DNA of 55,863 nucleotides from Mycobacterium kyogaense. Its GTDB lineage: Bacteria > Actinomycetota > Actinomycetes > Mycobacteriales > Mycobacteriaceae. Positions 42,015 to 50,616 of this stretch are shown here, piece after piece. The notes beneath the pieces were generated by a model. It was not told the DNA's origin, did not search any database, and saw nothing but the letters and a program-made list of their open reading frames with translations. The stretch spans positions 1-55,863 of the forward strand of contig NZ_QJUA01000038.1 of the NCBI RefSeq assembly GCF_003254575.1, written 5' to 3'. The translations under genes were made by a program, and so were the position numbers. Position 1 is the first letter of the stretch, and every line of letters begins with the position of its first letter.

Positions 42015-42785
42015 TCAGAGCACTTTGGACAGGAAATCCTGCAGCCGTGGGTGTTTGGGATGGTCGAACACCTGGGCGGGGGTGTCGTCCTCGACGATGT
42101 TGCCGTCGGCCATGAAGATCACCCGCGAGGCCACCTCCCGCGCGAAGCCCATCTCGTGGGTGACGACGACCATGGTCATCCCCTCGGCGGCCAGCGTCCG
42201 CAGCACCTCGAGCACGTCGCCGACCATCTCCGGATCGAGCGCGCTGGTGGCTTCGTCGAAGAGCATGATCGACGGGCTCATGGCCAGTGCACGGGCGATG
42301 GCGACGCGCTGCTTCTGCCCACCTGAGAGCGTCGCGGGTTTGACCTGCGCCTTCTCGGCCAGGCCGACCTGCCCGAGCAGCTCCATCGCCCGCTTCTCGG
42401 CGGCCGCTTTGTCCATCTTCTTGGTCAGCAGCGGCGCCAGCGTGACGTTGTCCAGCACCGTCATGTGCGGGAACAGGTTGAAGTGCTGGAAGACCATGCC
42501 GATGCGCTGGCGCACCTTGTCGAGGTCGATCTTCTTGTCGGTCAGGTCGAATTCGTCGATGACCACGGTGCCGTCGGTGATGTCCTCGAGCTTGTTCAGG
42601 CAGCGCAGGAACGTCGACTTGCCCGAGCCCGACGGCCCGATGACGCAGACGACTTCGCCCTCTTTGACCGTGGTCGTGATGCCGTCGAGCACCACAAGAT
42701 CACCGAACGACTTCTTCAGGTTGTCGATGCGGATCTTCACCGCGCCCGTGGATTCGGTCGCGCTTTCGGGTGCGAGCTGGTTCAT
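42015..42785 (-). CDS. Polar amino-acid ABC transporter ATPase (GlnQ-like)
   Basis: 256 residues. Walker A GPSGSGKST, Q-loop VFQHFNLFPHMTV, signature LSGGQKQRVAIARAL, Walker B IMLFDEATSALDPE and H-loop VVTHEMGFA. It energises uptake of a polar amino acid, probably glutamine or glutamate. Its ATG overlaps the stop of the fused binding-protein/permease gene by 4 bp, so the two form one transporter. Confidence 0.95.
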   Translation of the reverse strand: MNQLAPESATESTGAVKIRIDNLKKSFGDLVVLDGITTTVKEGEVVCVIGPSGSGKSTFLRCLNKLEDITDGTVVIDEFDLTDKKIDLDKVRQRIGMVFQHFNLFPHMTVLDNVTLAPLLTKKMDKAAAEKRAMELLGQVGLAEKAQVKPATLSGGQKQRVAIARALAMSPSIMLFDEATSALDPEMVGDVLEVLRTLAAEGMTMVVVTHEMGFAREVASRVIFMADGNIVEDDTPAQVFDHPKHPRLQDFLSKVL

Positions 42786-44278
42786 TTCACGAGCCTCTTC
42801 TCCAGTCGGTCAGAGAGTTTGGTGAGCGCCATGATCACGATGAAGTAGATGATGCCGATGATCAACCACATGTTGAACGACTGGTAGTTGCCGGCGATGA
42901 TGATGCGGCCCGTCTGGGTGAGTTCGGCGATGCCGATCACCGACAGGATCGAGGTGTCCTTCAGCGTGATGACGAACTGGTTGATGTAGGACGGGATCAT
43001 CGTGCGGATGGCCTGCGGCAGGATCACCTTGCGCATGGTCGGCAGGTAGCCGATACCGAGGCTTCGCGCCGCCTCCATCTGCCCCTTGTCCACGGATTGG
43101 ATTCCGCCGCGGACGATTTCGGTCATGTAGGCGCCCGCGTTCAGGGACAGCGTGATGATGCCCGCGGTGAGCGCCGACATCTGGAAGCCCAGCGCTGACG
43201 GGATGCCGAAGTAGATGAAGAACGCCTGCACCAGCAGCGGGGTGCCGCGGAAGATGTCGACGAACGTGGTGCCGATCGCGCGGAGCCAGACGGCCCTCGA
43301 CACTCGGAACAACCCGAAGATGATGCCGAGGATCAGCGCGAAGAAGATCGAGACGACCGTCAGGATGATGGTCATCTTGAGGCCTTCGAGCAGCAGCGGG
43401 AAGGTGCTCTTGATCAGGCCGAGGATCGAATTGTCGTCTGTGGTGGCCTCTTCGCCGAGGTAGGCACTGATGATCTTGTCGTACTCGCCGGAGGCCTTGA
43501 GGTTCTTGAGGCCTGCGTTGAACTTGCTGAGCAGTTCGGCGTTCGCCCCCTTGTTGACGGCGAAGCCGTAACCGGTCGGGTCTTCTTTCGGGGTGACCGT
43601 CTTGAAGCCGTTGCCCTGCGCGATGCCGTACAGCAGCACCGGGTAGTCCTCGAAGACGGCGTCGGAGTTTCCGGTGCGCACCTCGTCGAACATCGACGAC
43701 GAGTCGGCGAACGAGACCACCTGGAAGCCGTACTTGTCCTTGATGGAGTTCGCGAAATCCGAGCCCTGGGTGCCGTTCTTGACGGCCACCCGCTTGCCCT
43801 TGAGGTCTTCGTAGGACTTGATGGCGTCGTTGGACTTGAGCACGGCCATCTGGATGCCGGACTCGAAGTACGGGTCGGAGAAGTCGAACACCTTGCGGCG
43901 TTCGTCGGTGATCGACATGCCGGCGATGACGCCGTCGACCTGGTTGGCCTGCACGGCTTGCAGCGCGGCGTCGAATCCGAGCGGTTTGATGTCGACGGTG
44001 AAGCCCTGATCCTTGGCGATCGCCCGGATCAGGTCCATGTCGATGCCGACGAAATTGCCCTGTTTGTCCTGGAACTCGAACGGCGCGAACGTGGTGTCGG
44101 TGGCGACCGTGTAGGTCTGCCCCTGCGCCCGGGCCTGCGGGAGTGCCTGCGGAACTGTCAGCGCCGAACCGACGCCGAGCACGAGCAGTACTCCGAGCAG
44201 TGAGACGACCCTGCCCCACCCTCGCGCTCTGCGCGGGACTCTGCGCGGGACCGTGGGTCCCGACCAACCGGCTCGCAT
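42782..44278 (-). CDS. Fused amino-acid binding protein and permease of an ABC transporter
   Basis: 498 residues from ATG 44276-44278 behind ACAGGGAGG. Signal/anchor segment (about 22-45), a family 3 solute-binding domain (55-275: YTVATDTTFAPFEFQDKQGNFVGIDMDLI...), then the HisM/GlnP permease domain (about 285-495) with five helices and the EAA loop EAARSLGIGYLPTMRKVILPQA. Binding protein and permease are separate in most systems; the fusion tethers the receptor to the membrane channel. An in-frame ATG at 44314 is not needed. Confidence 0.93.
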   Translation of the reverse strand: MRAGWSGPTVPRRVPRRARGWGRVVSLLGVLLVLGVGSALTVPQALPQARAQGQTYTVATDTTFAPFEFQDKQGNFVGIDMDLIRAIAKDQGFTVDIKPLGFDAALQAVQANQVDGVIAGMSITDERRKVFDFSDPYFESGIQMAVLKSNDAIKSYEDLKGKRVAVKNGTQGSDFANSIKDKYGFQVVSFADSSSMFDEVRTGNSDAVFEDYPVLLYGIAQGNGFKTVTPKEDPTGYGFAVNKGANAELLSKFNAGLKNLKASGEYDKIISAYLGEEATTDDNSILGLIKSTFPLLLEGLKMTIILTVVSIFFALILGIIFGLFRVSRAVWLRAIGTTFVDIFRGTPLLVQAFFIYFGIPSALGFQMSALTAGIITLSLNAGAYMTEIVRGGIQSVDKGQMEAARSLGIGYLPTMRKVILPQAIRTMIPSYINQFVITLKDTSILSVIGIAELTQTGRIIIAGNYQSFNMWLIIGIIYFIVIMALTKLSDRLEKRLVK

Positions 44279-44361
44279 GCTGAACCTCCCTGTCGGTGAT
44301 GATCTCGCGAACACGCTAGCCCCACCGAAGGGCGCTGGAGCTGATTATCGGGTCGACACGG

Positions 44362-44988
44362 TCAGGTTCGCCCCGCTCGCAGCTCGGCATTCTCGGCCTC
44401 CAGCGCCGCGAGTCTGCGGCGCATCGGCTCCAGCGCACCCTCGAGTTCGGCCAGCGTGTAGCGGGGGGTGATGTGCTGCGGGCAGTTCCAGTCGTAGGCG
44501 GCGACATCGACGACGACGGCGCGTTCGACCACCGCGTCGTAGGTGGGATCGGTCATCGATGCGACGAGCTCGGGGTCCTGCGGCGCGGTCACGATCCGGG
44601 CGCGTCCGAAGACCTTGAGGCGCCTCGTGTGGGCGTGATCGAGGAAGATCAGCGCGACGCGCTGCTCGCCGCCCATGTTGCCGGTGCTGATGTACTGCAG
44701 GTTGCCGCGGAAATCGGCCCACCCGATGGAGTGGTCGTCGAGAACCTTCACGAAACCGGGCGGTCCGCCCCGGAACTGCACGTACGGCCACCCCGTCTCC
44801 CCCACCGACGCGAGGTAGAAGTGGTCTCGCTCGGCCAGGTAGTCCCGCTCGTCGCCGGTGAGCCGGTCAGGCGCGGGCGCCGCCGCGCCCGCGTCCACCT
44901 TGCGTCCGTAGAACGTGGCGCTCCCGTGCTCGTCCTGCACCGACCGCACGGCCGGGGTGAACGCGATCGATGCGTAGTGTCTGCTCAC
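44362..44988 (-). CDS. Pyridoxamine-5'-phosphate-oxidase-fold flavoprotein
   Basis: 208 residues from GTG 44986-44988. Split-barrel flavin-binding pattern: FYLASVGETGWPYVQFRGGPPGFVKVLDDHSIGWADFRGNLQYISTGNMGGEQRVALIFLDH (about residues 50-112). The C-terminus has a short coiled coil (LEGALEPMRRRLAALEAENAELRAG). Last gene of a leftward four-gene unit; overlaps the SnoaL-like gene by 4 bp. Substrate unknown. Confidence 0.85.
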   Translation of the reverse strand: MSRHYASIAFTPAVRSVQDEHGSATFYGRKVDAGAAAPAPDRLTGDERDYLAERDHFYLASVGETGWPYVQFRGGPPGFVKVLDDHSIGWADFRGNLQYISTGNMGGEQRVALIFLDHAHTRRLKVFGRARIVTAPQDPELVASMTDPTYDAVVERAVVVDVAAYDWNCPQHITPRYTLAELEGALEPMRRRLAALEAENAELRAGRT

Positions 44989-45446
44989 TGCAGCGGGATC
45001 TCGTGGCCGTGTTCGGCCTCGGGGCGCGGGCCGAAGTAGCGGCGTTCCGACTCGTCTATCGCGACGTCGTTGATACTCGCCTCGCGCCGGCGCATCAGGC
45101 CGTGTTCGTCGAACTCCCACAGTTCGTTGCCGTAGCTACGCCACCATTGACCGGAGGCGTCGCGGCACTCGTACTGGAACCGCACACCGATCCGGTTCTG
45201 CCGGAATCCCCAGAGGCTCTTGCGCAGGGCGTAGTCGTGTTCGCGCTCCCATTTGGCGGTGAGGAAGTCGACGATCTGCGCCCGCCCGGTGACGAACTGG
45301 TCGCGATTGCGCCACACGCTGTCTTCGGTGTAGGCGAGGCTGACCCGGTGCGGGTCGCACGTGTTCCATGCGTCCTCGGCGGCCTGGACTTTCTGCAGAG
45401 CAGTGGTCAGGTCGAACGGGGGAAATGGTGGCCGTGATTCCGTCAT
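44985..45446 (-). CDS. DUF1348/SnoaL-like (NTF2-fold) protein
   Basis: 153 residues. NTF2-like cone fold: ALQKVQAAEDAWNTCDPHRVSLAYTEDSVWRNR, RKSLWGFRQNRIGVRFQYECRDASGQWWRSYGNELWEFDEHGLM. Matches the DUF1348 family of nuclear-transport-factor-2-like proteins. Overlaps genes on both sides by 4 bp (ATGA/GTGA), which indicates coupled translation. No catalytic function established. Confidence 0.87.
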   Translation of the reverse strand: MTESRPPFPPFDLTTALQKVQAAEDAWNTCDPHRVSLAYTEDSVWRNRDQFVTGRAQIVDFLTAKWEREHDYALRKSLWGFRQNRIGVRFQYECRDASGQWWRSYGNELWEFDEHGLMRRREASINDVAIDESERRYFGPRPEAEHGHEIPLQ

Positions 45447-46108
45447 GGTCGTGCGCCTTCCCGGGTCATCGCGGTGACCACGTCGTTCGTCGTCGCGACC
45501 TCGTGGGCGAGGAACGCGTAGTTGATCAGTGCTGCCTGGTAACCGTCGCCGAACACCGGATGGCGCGGACCTGCGGTGGCGTCGGTGACGACGACGACCT
45601 CGAAGCCCTGTTCGAGCAGGTCGCGTAGGTGTGATTCCACGCAGATGTTGGCCAGCATGCCGCACAGCACCACCGTGCTGATCCGGCGCTTGCGCAGTTG
45701 CAGGACCAGGTCGTTGGTCTGTGGCCCCCAGACCTTGTGCGGGCTCACCACGACGGTGTTCGGGTGGTGGATCAGCGGGTCGAGTTCGGCCAACCAGGCC
45801 GCTCCCGAGCCGGTGAATCCGTCCAGGGTCAGCGGCCCGCGCCGGGCGAAGGTGTCGGTGCGCAATTCGTCGGTTTCCAGGGGTCCGTTGAACAGCCACC
45901 GGTGGTCGGTGGGATAGAAGTAGTGCGGCGAGACGAACGCGCCGTATCCGCCGTCGTGTGCGGCGGTGAGCAGCGTGGCCAGATGCTCGACGGTCCGGTT
46001 CTCGGTGACGCTGTCGCGCAACACTTCCCAGTTCTTGCCCGTCGGGCTGAGCACGTCGTTCTGCGGGTCGATCACGACCACCGCGGTGCTGTCCGGCGGG
46101 TAGTTCAC
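45443..46108 (-). CDS. Isochorismatase-like cysteine hydrolase
   Basis: 221 residues, GTG start at 46106-46108 behind GAGGCAG. Family triad: Asp in VVVIDPQNDVLSP, Lys in VVVSPHKVWGP and the nucleophilic Cys in LCGMLANICVESHLRDL (NICVES). Substrates in the family include isochorismate and amides such as N-carbamoyl compounds. Sits second in the LysR-flanked operon. Confidence 0.88.
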   Translation of the reverse strand: MNYPPDSTAVVVIDPQNDVLSPTGKNWEVLRDSVTENRTVEHLATLLTAAHDGGYGAFVSPHYFYPTDHRWLFNGPLETDELRTDTFARRGPLTLDGFTGSGAAWLAELDPLIHHPNTVVVSPHKVWGPQTNDLVLQLRKRRISTVVLCGMLANICVESHLRDLLEQGFEVVVVTDATAGPRHPVFGDGYQAALINYAFLAHEVATTNDVVTAMTREGARP

Positions 46109-46983
46109 GGCTGCCTCACCTTTCGGCCGAGAAAGTCTCTGATGTAGCCGGCGATCTCGTCGCCGTGGGTCTCCAGCGCGAAGTGGCCGGTGTCGAGCAG
46201 GTGGTACTCGCCGTCGGGCAGGTCGCGCTGGAACGCCTCGGCGCCCGCGGCGCCGAAGATCTGATCGTTGCGCCCCCACGTGACCAGCAGCGGCGGCTGA
46301 TGGGTGCGAAAGTATTCCTGGAACCCCGGGTAGCCGTCGAGGTTGAACTGGTAGTCCCAGAAGAGTTGCAGCTGGATCGCGTCGTTGCCCTTGCGGTCCA
46401 GCCCTGCCTGGTCGAGCTGCCACGTCTCCGGGGCGATGCGGTCGAGTCGATCGGCGGGCACCCCGTGGGTGTACTGCCACCGGGTGGTCTCGACGGTGAA
46501 GTACTCCCGCACCGAATCCTCGTTCGCAGCGCGATCTTTCGCGTGCGCGAAGAGGCGGTCCCAGAACGGGGTGAAGCCCTCGAGGTAGGCGTTGCCGCTC
46601 TGGCTGATGATCGCGGTGATGCGTTCGGGTCGGGCGTGGGCGATGCGCAGCCCGATCGGTGCGCCGTAGTCGTGGATGTAGATCGCGAACCGCTCGAGGC
46701 CCAGGTGCTCGATCAGCTTCTCGGTGATCTCGGTGAGCCGGTCGAAGCTGTAGGTGAACTGGTTCACCGATGGCATCGCCGACTGACCGAAGCCGATGTG
46801 ATCGGGTGCGACGAGGTGGTATTCGTCGGCCAGCGCGGCGATCAGAGTGCGGAACATGTGGGAGCTGGCCGGGAACCCGTGCAGCAGTAGCAGAGTGGGG
46901 CGGCTCGGGTCGCCGGCCTCCCGATAGAAGTGGTCGAGCCCGTCGATGGTCGCGGTGTGGTAGCGCGTGGTGGTATCGGACAC
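46105..46983 (-). CDS. Alpha/beta-hydrolase, haloalkane dehalogenase/epoxide-hydrolase type
   Basis: 292 residues. LLLLHGFPASSHMFR oxyanion region, nucleophile Asp105 in IHDYGAPIGLR (Asp rather than Ser, as in dehalogenases and epoxide hydrolases) and the terminal His in LLDTGHFALETH. First gene of the four-gene unit and divergent from the LysR gene, 103 bp away. Substrate unknown; detoxification of halogenated or epoxide compounds is a reasonable guess. Confidence 0.87.
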   Translation of the reverse strand: MSDTTTRYHTATIDGLDHFYREAGDPSRPTLLLLHGFPASSHMFRTLIAALADEYHLVAPDHIGFGQSAMPSVNQFTYSFDRLTEITEKLIEHLGLERFAIYIHDYGAPIGLRIAHARPERITAIISQSGNAYLEGFTPFWDRLFAHAKDRAANEDSVREYFTVETTRWQYTHGVPADRLDRIAPETWQLDQAGLDRKGNDAIQLQLFWDYQFNLDGYPGFQEYFRTHQPPLLVTWGRNDQIFGAAGAEAFQRDLPDGEYHLLDTGHFALETHGDEIAGYIRDFLGRKVRQP

Positions 46984-47086
46984 CTACTCAGCGTGCCGGG
47001 CGTCGGAGACGGCGAACAAGGACCGATCCGGGATCGCATTCATCGGGCAGGCTGATCAATCGCGTCGCGGGCTTTACGATCGTCGG

Positions 47087-48019
47087 GTGGAGTTGCGCCA
47101 GCTGGAGGCGTTCGTCGCGGTGGCGCGCGAGCTGCATTTCGGACGCGCCGCCGAGAAACTCCACATCGCTCAGCCCACGCTGAGCGAATTGATCCGCCGC
47201 CTCGAGCGGGAAGTCGGCGCGCCGCTGTTGACGAGGACGACGCGGCGGGTTGCCCTCACGCAGGCCGGTGTCGAATTGTTCGGCCGCGCGGTCAGCATTC
47301 TCGACGACGTCGAGGGGGCTGCGGCGGCGGTGCGCCGGCTGGCCGATGGGGACACCGGCACGGTCCGGCTGGGAATCACTCCGCCCGCGGCACCACTGTT
47401 GGCGCCGCACCTTGCGCAGGCACTTCGGCGGGCCGCACCCGAGGTCGAGCTGTCCGTGCGCCGGATGTGGCTGCCCGATCTGCAACAGGCGATCGGCGAG
47501 GGCGCACTCGACGTCGCGGTCACGTGCGGTCCGGTCACCAACCCGCCCGGGATCCTGAGCGAGGTGTTCTGCGCCGAGCCCGCGGTGGTGGGCTTGCGGC
47601 AGGGTCACCGGCTGGCCGAGCGTCCGTCAGTCGACCTCACGCAGTTGGCGGGCGAGACGCTGGGCGTGCACAGCGAGGCGCTGTTCCCCGCGTGGTCGCT
47701 GGCCTTGCAGCAGATCCTCGATGATGCTGGGATCGCGCCGCCCACAGCAGAATTGGTGGAAATCGACCTGTCGGCGCACCGCTGGGCAGAACAGTCCGAG
47801 GTGGGCTGGACGCTGACCACGGCCGCCGTGGCGGGCGCGGCACCCGGGGTGGTCCTCATTCCGCTGGATCCCCCACGGTTCATTCCCTACACGCTGCAGT
47901 GGTGCCCGATCCGCGCGACGACCGCCGCGGTGGGCAGGTTCGTCCATCTCGCGTTGTCGGTCGACGTGCCGCCGGGCTGGGTGAGCCAACCCGACCACCT
48001 CCGACATCCGGGCCGCTGA
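47087..48019 (+). CDS. LysR-family transcriptional regulator
   Basis: 310 residues from GTG 47087 (VELRQLEAFVAVARELHFGRAAEKLHIAQPTLSELIRRLE at the start is the canonical LysR HTH). The C-terminal effector-binding domain is of periplasmic-binding-protein type. It is divergent from the hydrolase-isochorismatase-SnoaL-PNPOx operon, the standard arrangement for a LysR activator and its target; the inducer is probably a substrate of that pathway. Confidence 0.92.
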   Translation: MELRQLEAFVAVARELHFGRAAEKLHIAQPTLSELIRRLEREVGAPLLTRTTRRVALTQAGVELFGRAVSILDDVEGAAAAVRRLADGDTGTVRLGITPPAAPLLAPHLAQALRRAAPEVELSVRRMWLPDLQQAIGEGALDVAVTCGPVTNPPGILSEVFCAEPAVVGLRQGHRLAERPSVDLTQLAGETLGVHSEALFPAWSLALQQILDDAGIAPPTAELVEIDLSAHRWAEQSEVGWTLTTAAVAGAAPGVVLIPLDPPRFIPYTLQWCPIRATTAAVGRFVHLALSVDVPPGWVSQPDHLRHPGR

Positions 48020-48023
48020 TCCG

Positions 48024-49004
48024 TCACTTGGCGAAGCGCAGCACCGTGGCTTCGACGAGTTTCTGCAGGCCCCGGCTGGCCGACTTGCCGACCGCGGCGG
48101 CCGTCCGTTCGACCGCGTTCGGCGGCGTGGGCAGATAGACGGTTGCCTCGTCGCCGATGCGCACGGTGCCCGCGGTGGCGACGTCGCAGTAGATTCCGAG
48201 GAATCGGTTCGTCTTCTCCGCCAGTTGCCGAGTCACCGACAGGTCCTTCTCCAGGCCCGGTTGCGGCCTGGTACCGACCACGCAGCGGATCGTCGGATTG
48301 GTCACCGAGAGCACAACGGTGCCCAGATGCACTTCACCACCGACCCAGGCGGATTCAGGGAACGGGTCGGGGCTCTCGACGTCGACGAGCACGTTGGGCC
48401 GGAAGCGCCGCACGTCATACGGTGTCGCATCGGCCGAGAGGCTGCGCAAGCTGGCCGTGCTGAGCACGTGCACCGGGCTGAGGTCTACGAACGTTCCCGG
48501 AGGAGTGGAATACCGTGCCAGAGTCACCATTTGGCGGGTGGTGAACACCGAGGTGTCCGGCAGCTCGTCGGTGGTACCGAGCCCGAAATCCTGGCGGACC
48601 TGATCGGCGGCGAAGTTGCCCAGCGAGGTCTGCAACGACATCCGGTGGGCGCTGGTGTCGTTCACCGACGGGAGCGCGGTGAGTCGCACCTCCCGGCCGA
48701 CAAGCTCACCGAGGGCGGTGTGCACCGTCGGGTCGTCACTGGTGATCTCCCGCCCGTCCGGCAGCGTGATCACCACGGCGGGCACCTTGCCGGGTCCGGC
48801 ATCGGGGCCGGGTTCGTCGACGTAGCGCGCCGAGCACTGCAGCAGCACCGGGATTCTGCGCGCCGAGGCAGTGACCCCCTTCTCGACGTCGCGGACTGCC
48901 CACAGCCGGTCGGCGTGCACACCGCGCTCGTCGATACGCAGTTCATCGACGCGGGTGCCGCCCATCGACTTCACCGGAAAGCGCCAGAGCTCAGTGATTT
49001 TCAT
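48024..49004 (-). CDS. MOSC-domain protein
   Basis: 326 residues from ATG 49002-49004. N-terminal MOSC_N barrel (ITELWRFPVKSMGGTRVDELRIDERGVHADRLWAV) and C-terminal MOSC domain with the conserved Cys in NPTIRCVVGTRPQPGLEKD. Relatives of mARC and YcbX use a molybdenum cofactor to reduce N-hydroxylated compounds. The ATG overlaps the stop of the FAD-oxidoreductase gene by 4 bp, so the two proteins may work together, the flavoprotein possibly as an electron donor (inference). Confidence 0.9.
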   Translation of the reverse strand: MKITELWRFPVKSMGGTRVDELRIDERGVHADRLWAVRDVEKGVTASARRIPVLLQCSARYVDEPGPDAGPGKVPAVVITLPDGREITSDDPTVHTALGELVGREVRLTALPSVNDTSAHRMSLQTSLGNFAADQVRQDFGLGTTDELPDTSVFTTRQMVTLARYSTPPGTFVDLSPVHVLSTASLRSLSADATPYDVRRFRPNVLVDVESPDPFPESAWVGGEVHLGTVVLSVTNPTIRCVVGTRPQPGLEKDLSVTRQLAEKTNRFLGIYCDVATAGTVRIGDEATVYLPTPPNAVERTAAAVGKSASRGLQKLVEATVLRFAK

Positions 49005-49960
49005 GGTCGGTGTGTCATTCCCTTCGTGAGATGATCCGCCAGCGCGGCACCGAGGCGCTGCCCGGACAGCCACGCCGCTTCGACACGCGGCGCGCCCGAC
49101 GGGCACCAGGAGTCTCCGCACAGCCCCAGCGGCCGCGCGGTGGTGTCGAGGCTGAACGCGGCGTCGCCGTGGGTACCGGAAGGCTTGGCGAAGGTCCACC
49201 GGTGCACATGGGTCCAGTCCGGTTCGCCGGTGATGTCGAGAAGTCGGCGCATGGCCGCGACGACGGGTGCGACGGCTTTGCCGGGGTCCTCGAGGTGCCG
49301 GCGCGCCAGGTCCGCGGTGCTGTGCGCGACGAGGACAGCGGCGCCGTCGCCGCGGCGTGATCCGTCGTTGGCGAGGAACGACAGGTCCGGGTCGTCGTTG
49401 ACGAAAGCGGCGTGCTCGATCGGCCATCGCCGCTGCGACCAACCGGCGGCGACCGCGATCACGGGGTCGTAGCTCACCCACTCACCGCCCGGCGCGGCGA
49501 CGAGCCGTGCCGCCTGCGGATCGGGCATCGCGAGGACGACGGCGTCGTGGGTCAGGTCGTCGAGGGTCTCGATCGGCGTCGCGTAGCGGACCGGTTCGGG
49601 CAGCAGGTCGTCGACCAGGGAGCGCAGACCTCGGTCCGCGGCGAATCGGACGGGTCCGGAGGTGCTGTCACGGCTGTCTGGTGCGAGCACATCGAAGGTG
49701 TCGGTCCAGGGGCGGGCGAGTCCTCGTCGCACCCACTCGTCGACGACGGCCTGGAACGCCGATTCCTTGACGGTGAAGTACGCCGCCCCCAGGTCGACAC
49801 GGCGCCCCTGCACGGTCGGCGACGCCATGCGGCCGCCGGGGCCGCGGCCCCGCTCGACGATGTCCACCGCGATGCCGCGGTCACGCAGTGCCTGCGCGCA
49901 GGCCGCGCCGGAGAGCCCCGCTCCGATCACGGCGACGCGCGGCAGCGGCATGTCGGTCAT
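49001..49960 (-). CDS. FAD-dependent amine-oxidase/renalase-like oxidoreductase
   Basis: 319 residues. N-terminal FAD Rossmann motif VAVIGAGLSGAACAQALRDRGIAVDIVERGRGPGGRMAS, and C-terminal FAD contact in LGLCGDSWCPSGAPRVEAAWLSGQRLG. Short for a monoamine oxidase; closest to the renalase-like NAD(P)-binding group. Operon with the MOSC gene. Confidence 0.87.
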   Translation of the reverse strand: MTDMPLPRVAVIGAGLSGAACAQALRDRGIAVDIVERGRGPGGRMASPTVQGRRVDLGAAYFTVKESAFQAVVDEWVRRGLARPWTDTFDVLAPDSRDSTSGPVRFAADRGLRSLVDDLLPEPVRYATPIETLDDLTHDAVVLAMPDPQAARLVAAPGGEWVSYDPVIAVAAGWSQRRWPIEHAAFVNDDPDLSFLANDGSRRGDGAAVLVAHSTADLARRHLEDPGKAVAPVVAAMRRLLDITGEPDWTHVHRWTFAKPSGTHGDAAFSLDTTARPLGLCGDSWCPSGAPRVEAAWLSGQRLGAALADHLTKGMTHRP

Positions 49961-50061
49961 GTGGTCACGGTAGCCCGGCGGCGCCCCCGTGACTCGAGTA
50001 GCTCACTACGCACATTCGCGCACCGGTTTTCCGACGGCGCCCTCTGGGCATACCGGGACGC

Positions 50062-50253
50062 ATGGGCAACAGGTCTCGACTGGTGTGGCCGATCGCAGCA
50101 GCGGCGGCGTCCGCGGTCGGCGGCGCGGTGTGGTCGGCGCGTCGCCGGTCGGCCGGTGGTCGCCACGAGATGCCCGATCTACCCGGGGCCCACGAGGACG
50201 GCACCGTGCACGTCAGCCCTGACGGTCACGTCACGGTCGACCCGAACGCCTAG
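50062..50253 (+). CDS. Small single-helix membrane protein, 63 aa
   Basis: One hydrophobic segment (VWPIAAAAASAVGGAVW), then a basic stretch and an acidic tail, DGTVHVSPDGHVTVDPNA. Plausible exported or anchored protein. Overlaps the stop of the convergent excalibur-domain gene by 4 bp. Function unknown. Confidence 0.6.
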   Translation: MGNRSRLVWPIAAAAASAVGGAVWSARRRSAGGRHEMPDLPGAHEDGTVHVSPDGHVTVDPNA

Positions 50254-50495
50254 GATTCGCAACCGGTTCCGTTGCCGTCGCGGTCGAGGTCGTAGATGTC
50301 GTCACCGATGACGGTGACGGGTCCCTGAACGTAGGCGGGTCCGTTGCCACTGCCGCCCGCACAATCGACATCGCTGGCGATCGGTACGCAGGCACCTGAG
50401 TAGTTCGGATCGCACTCCGCGCCCTGCGCCGCAGGCATCGGACCCCATGCCATCAGGCTGATGCCGAGGATCAACGCTGCACCGCATTTGCTCAC
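50250..50495 (-). CDS. Secreted excalibur-like calcium-binding protein
   Basis: 81 residues. Signal peptide (about 1-27, cleavage near AAQG-AE), then CDPNYSGACVPIASDVDCAGG and the terminal DLDRDGNGTGCES, the excalibur DxDxDGxGCE calcium loop. Four cysteines probably form disulfides. Extracellular calcium binding expected; partner unknown. Confidence 0.8.
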   Translation of the reverse strand: MSKCGAALILGISLMAWGPMPAAQGAECDPNYSGACVPIASDVDCAGGSGNGPAYVQGPVTVIGDDIYDLDRDGNGTGCES

Positions 50496-50616
50496 AGTGA
50501 CGAACGCTAACCCGTCGCGTAGCGCCCCACGCTGAAAATGCCTGACACGTTCGCTTTTCGGATCATCCGCCGCGCCGGTCCCGCCGTTCCGGCAACGTGA
50601 TCAGCACTTTGCCATC

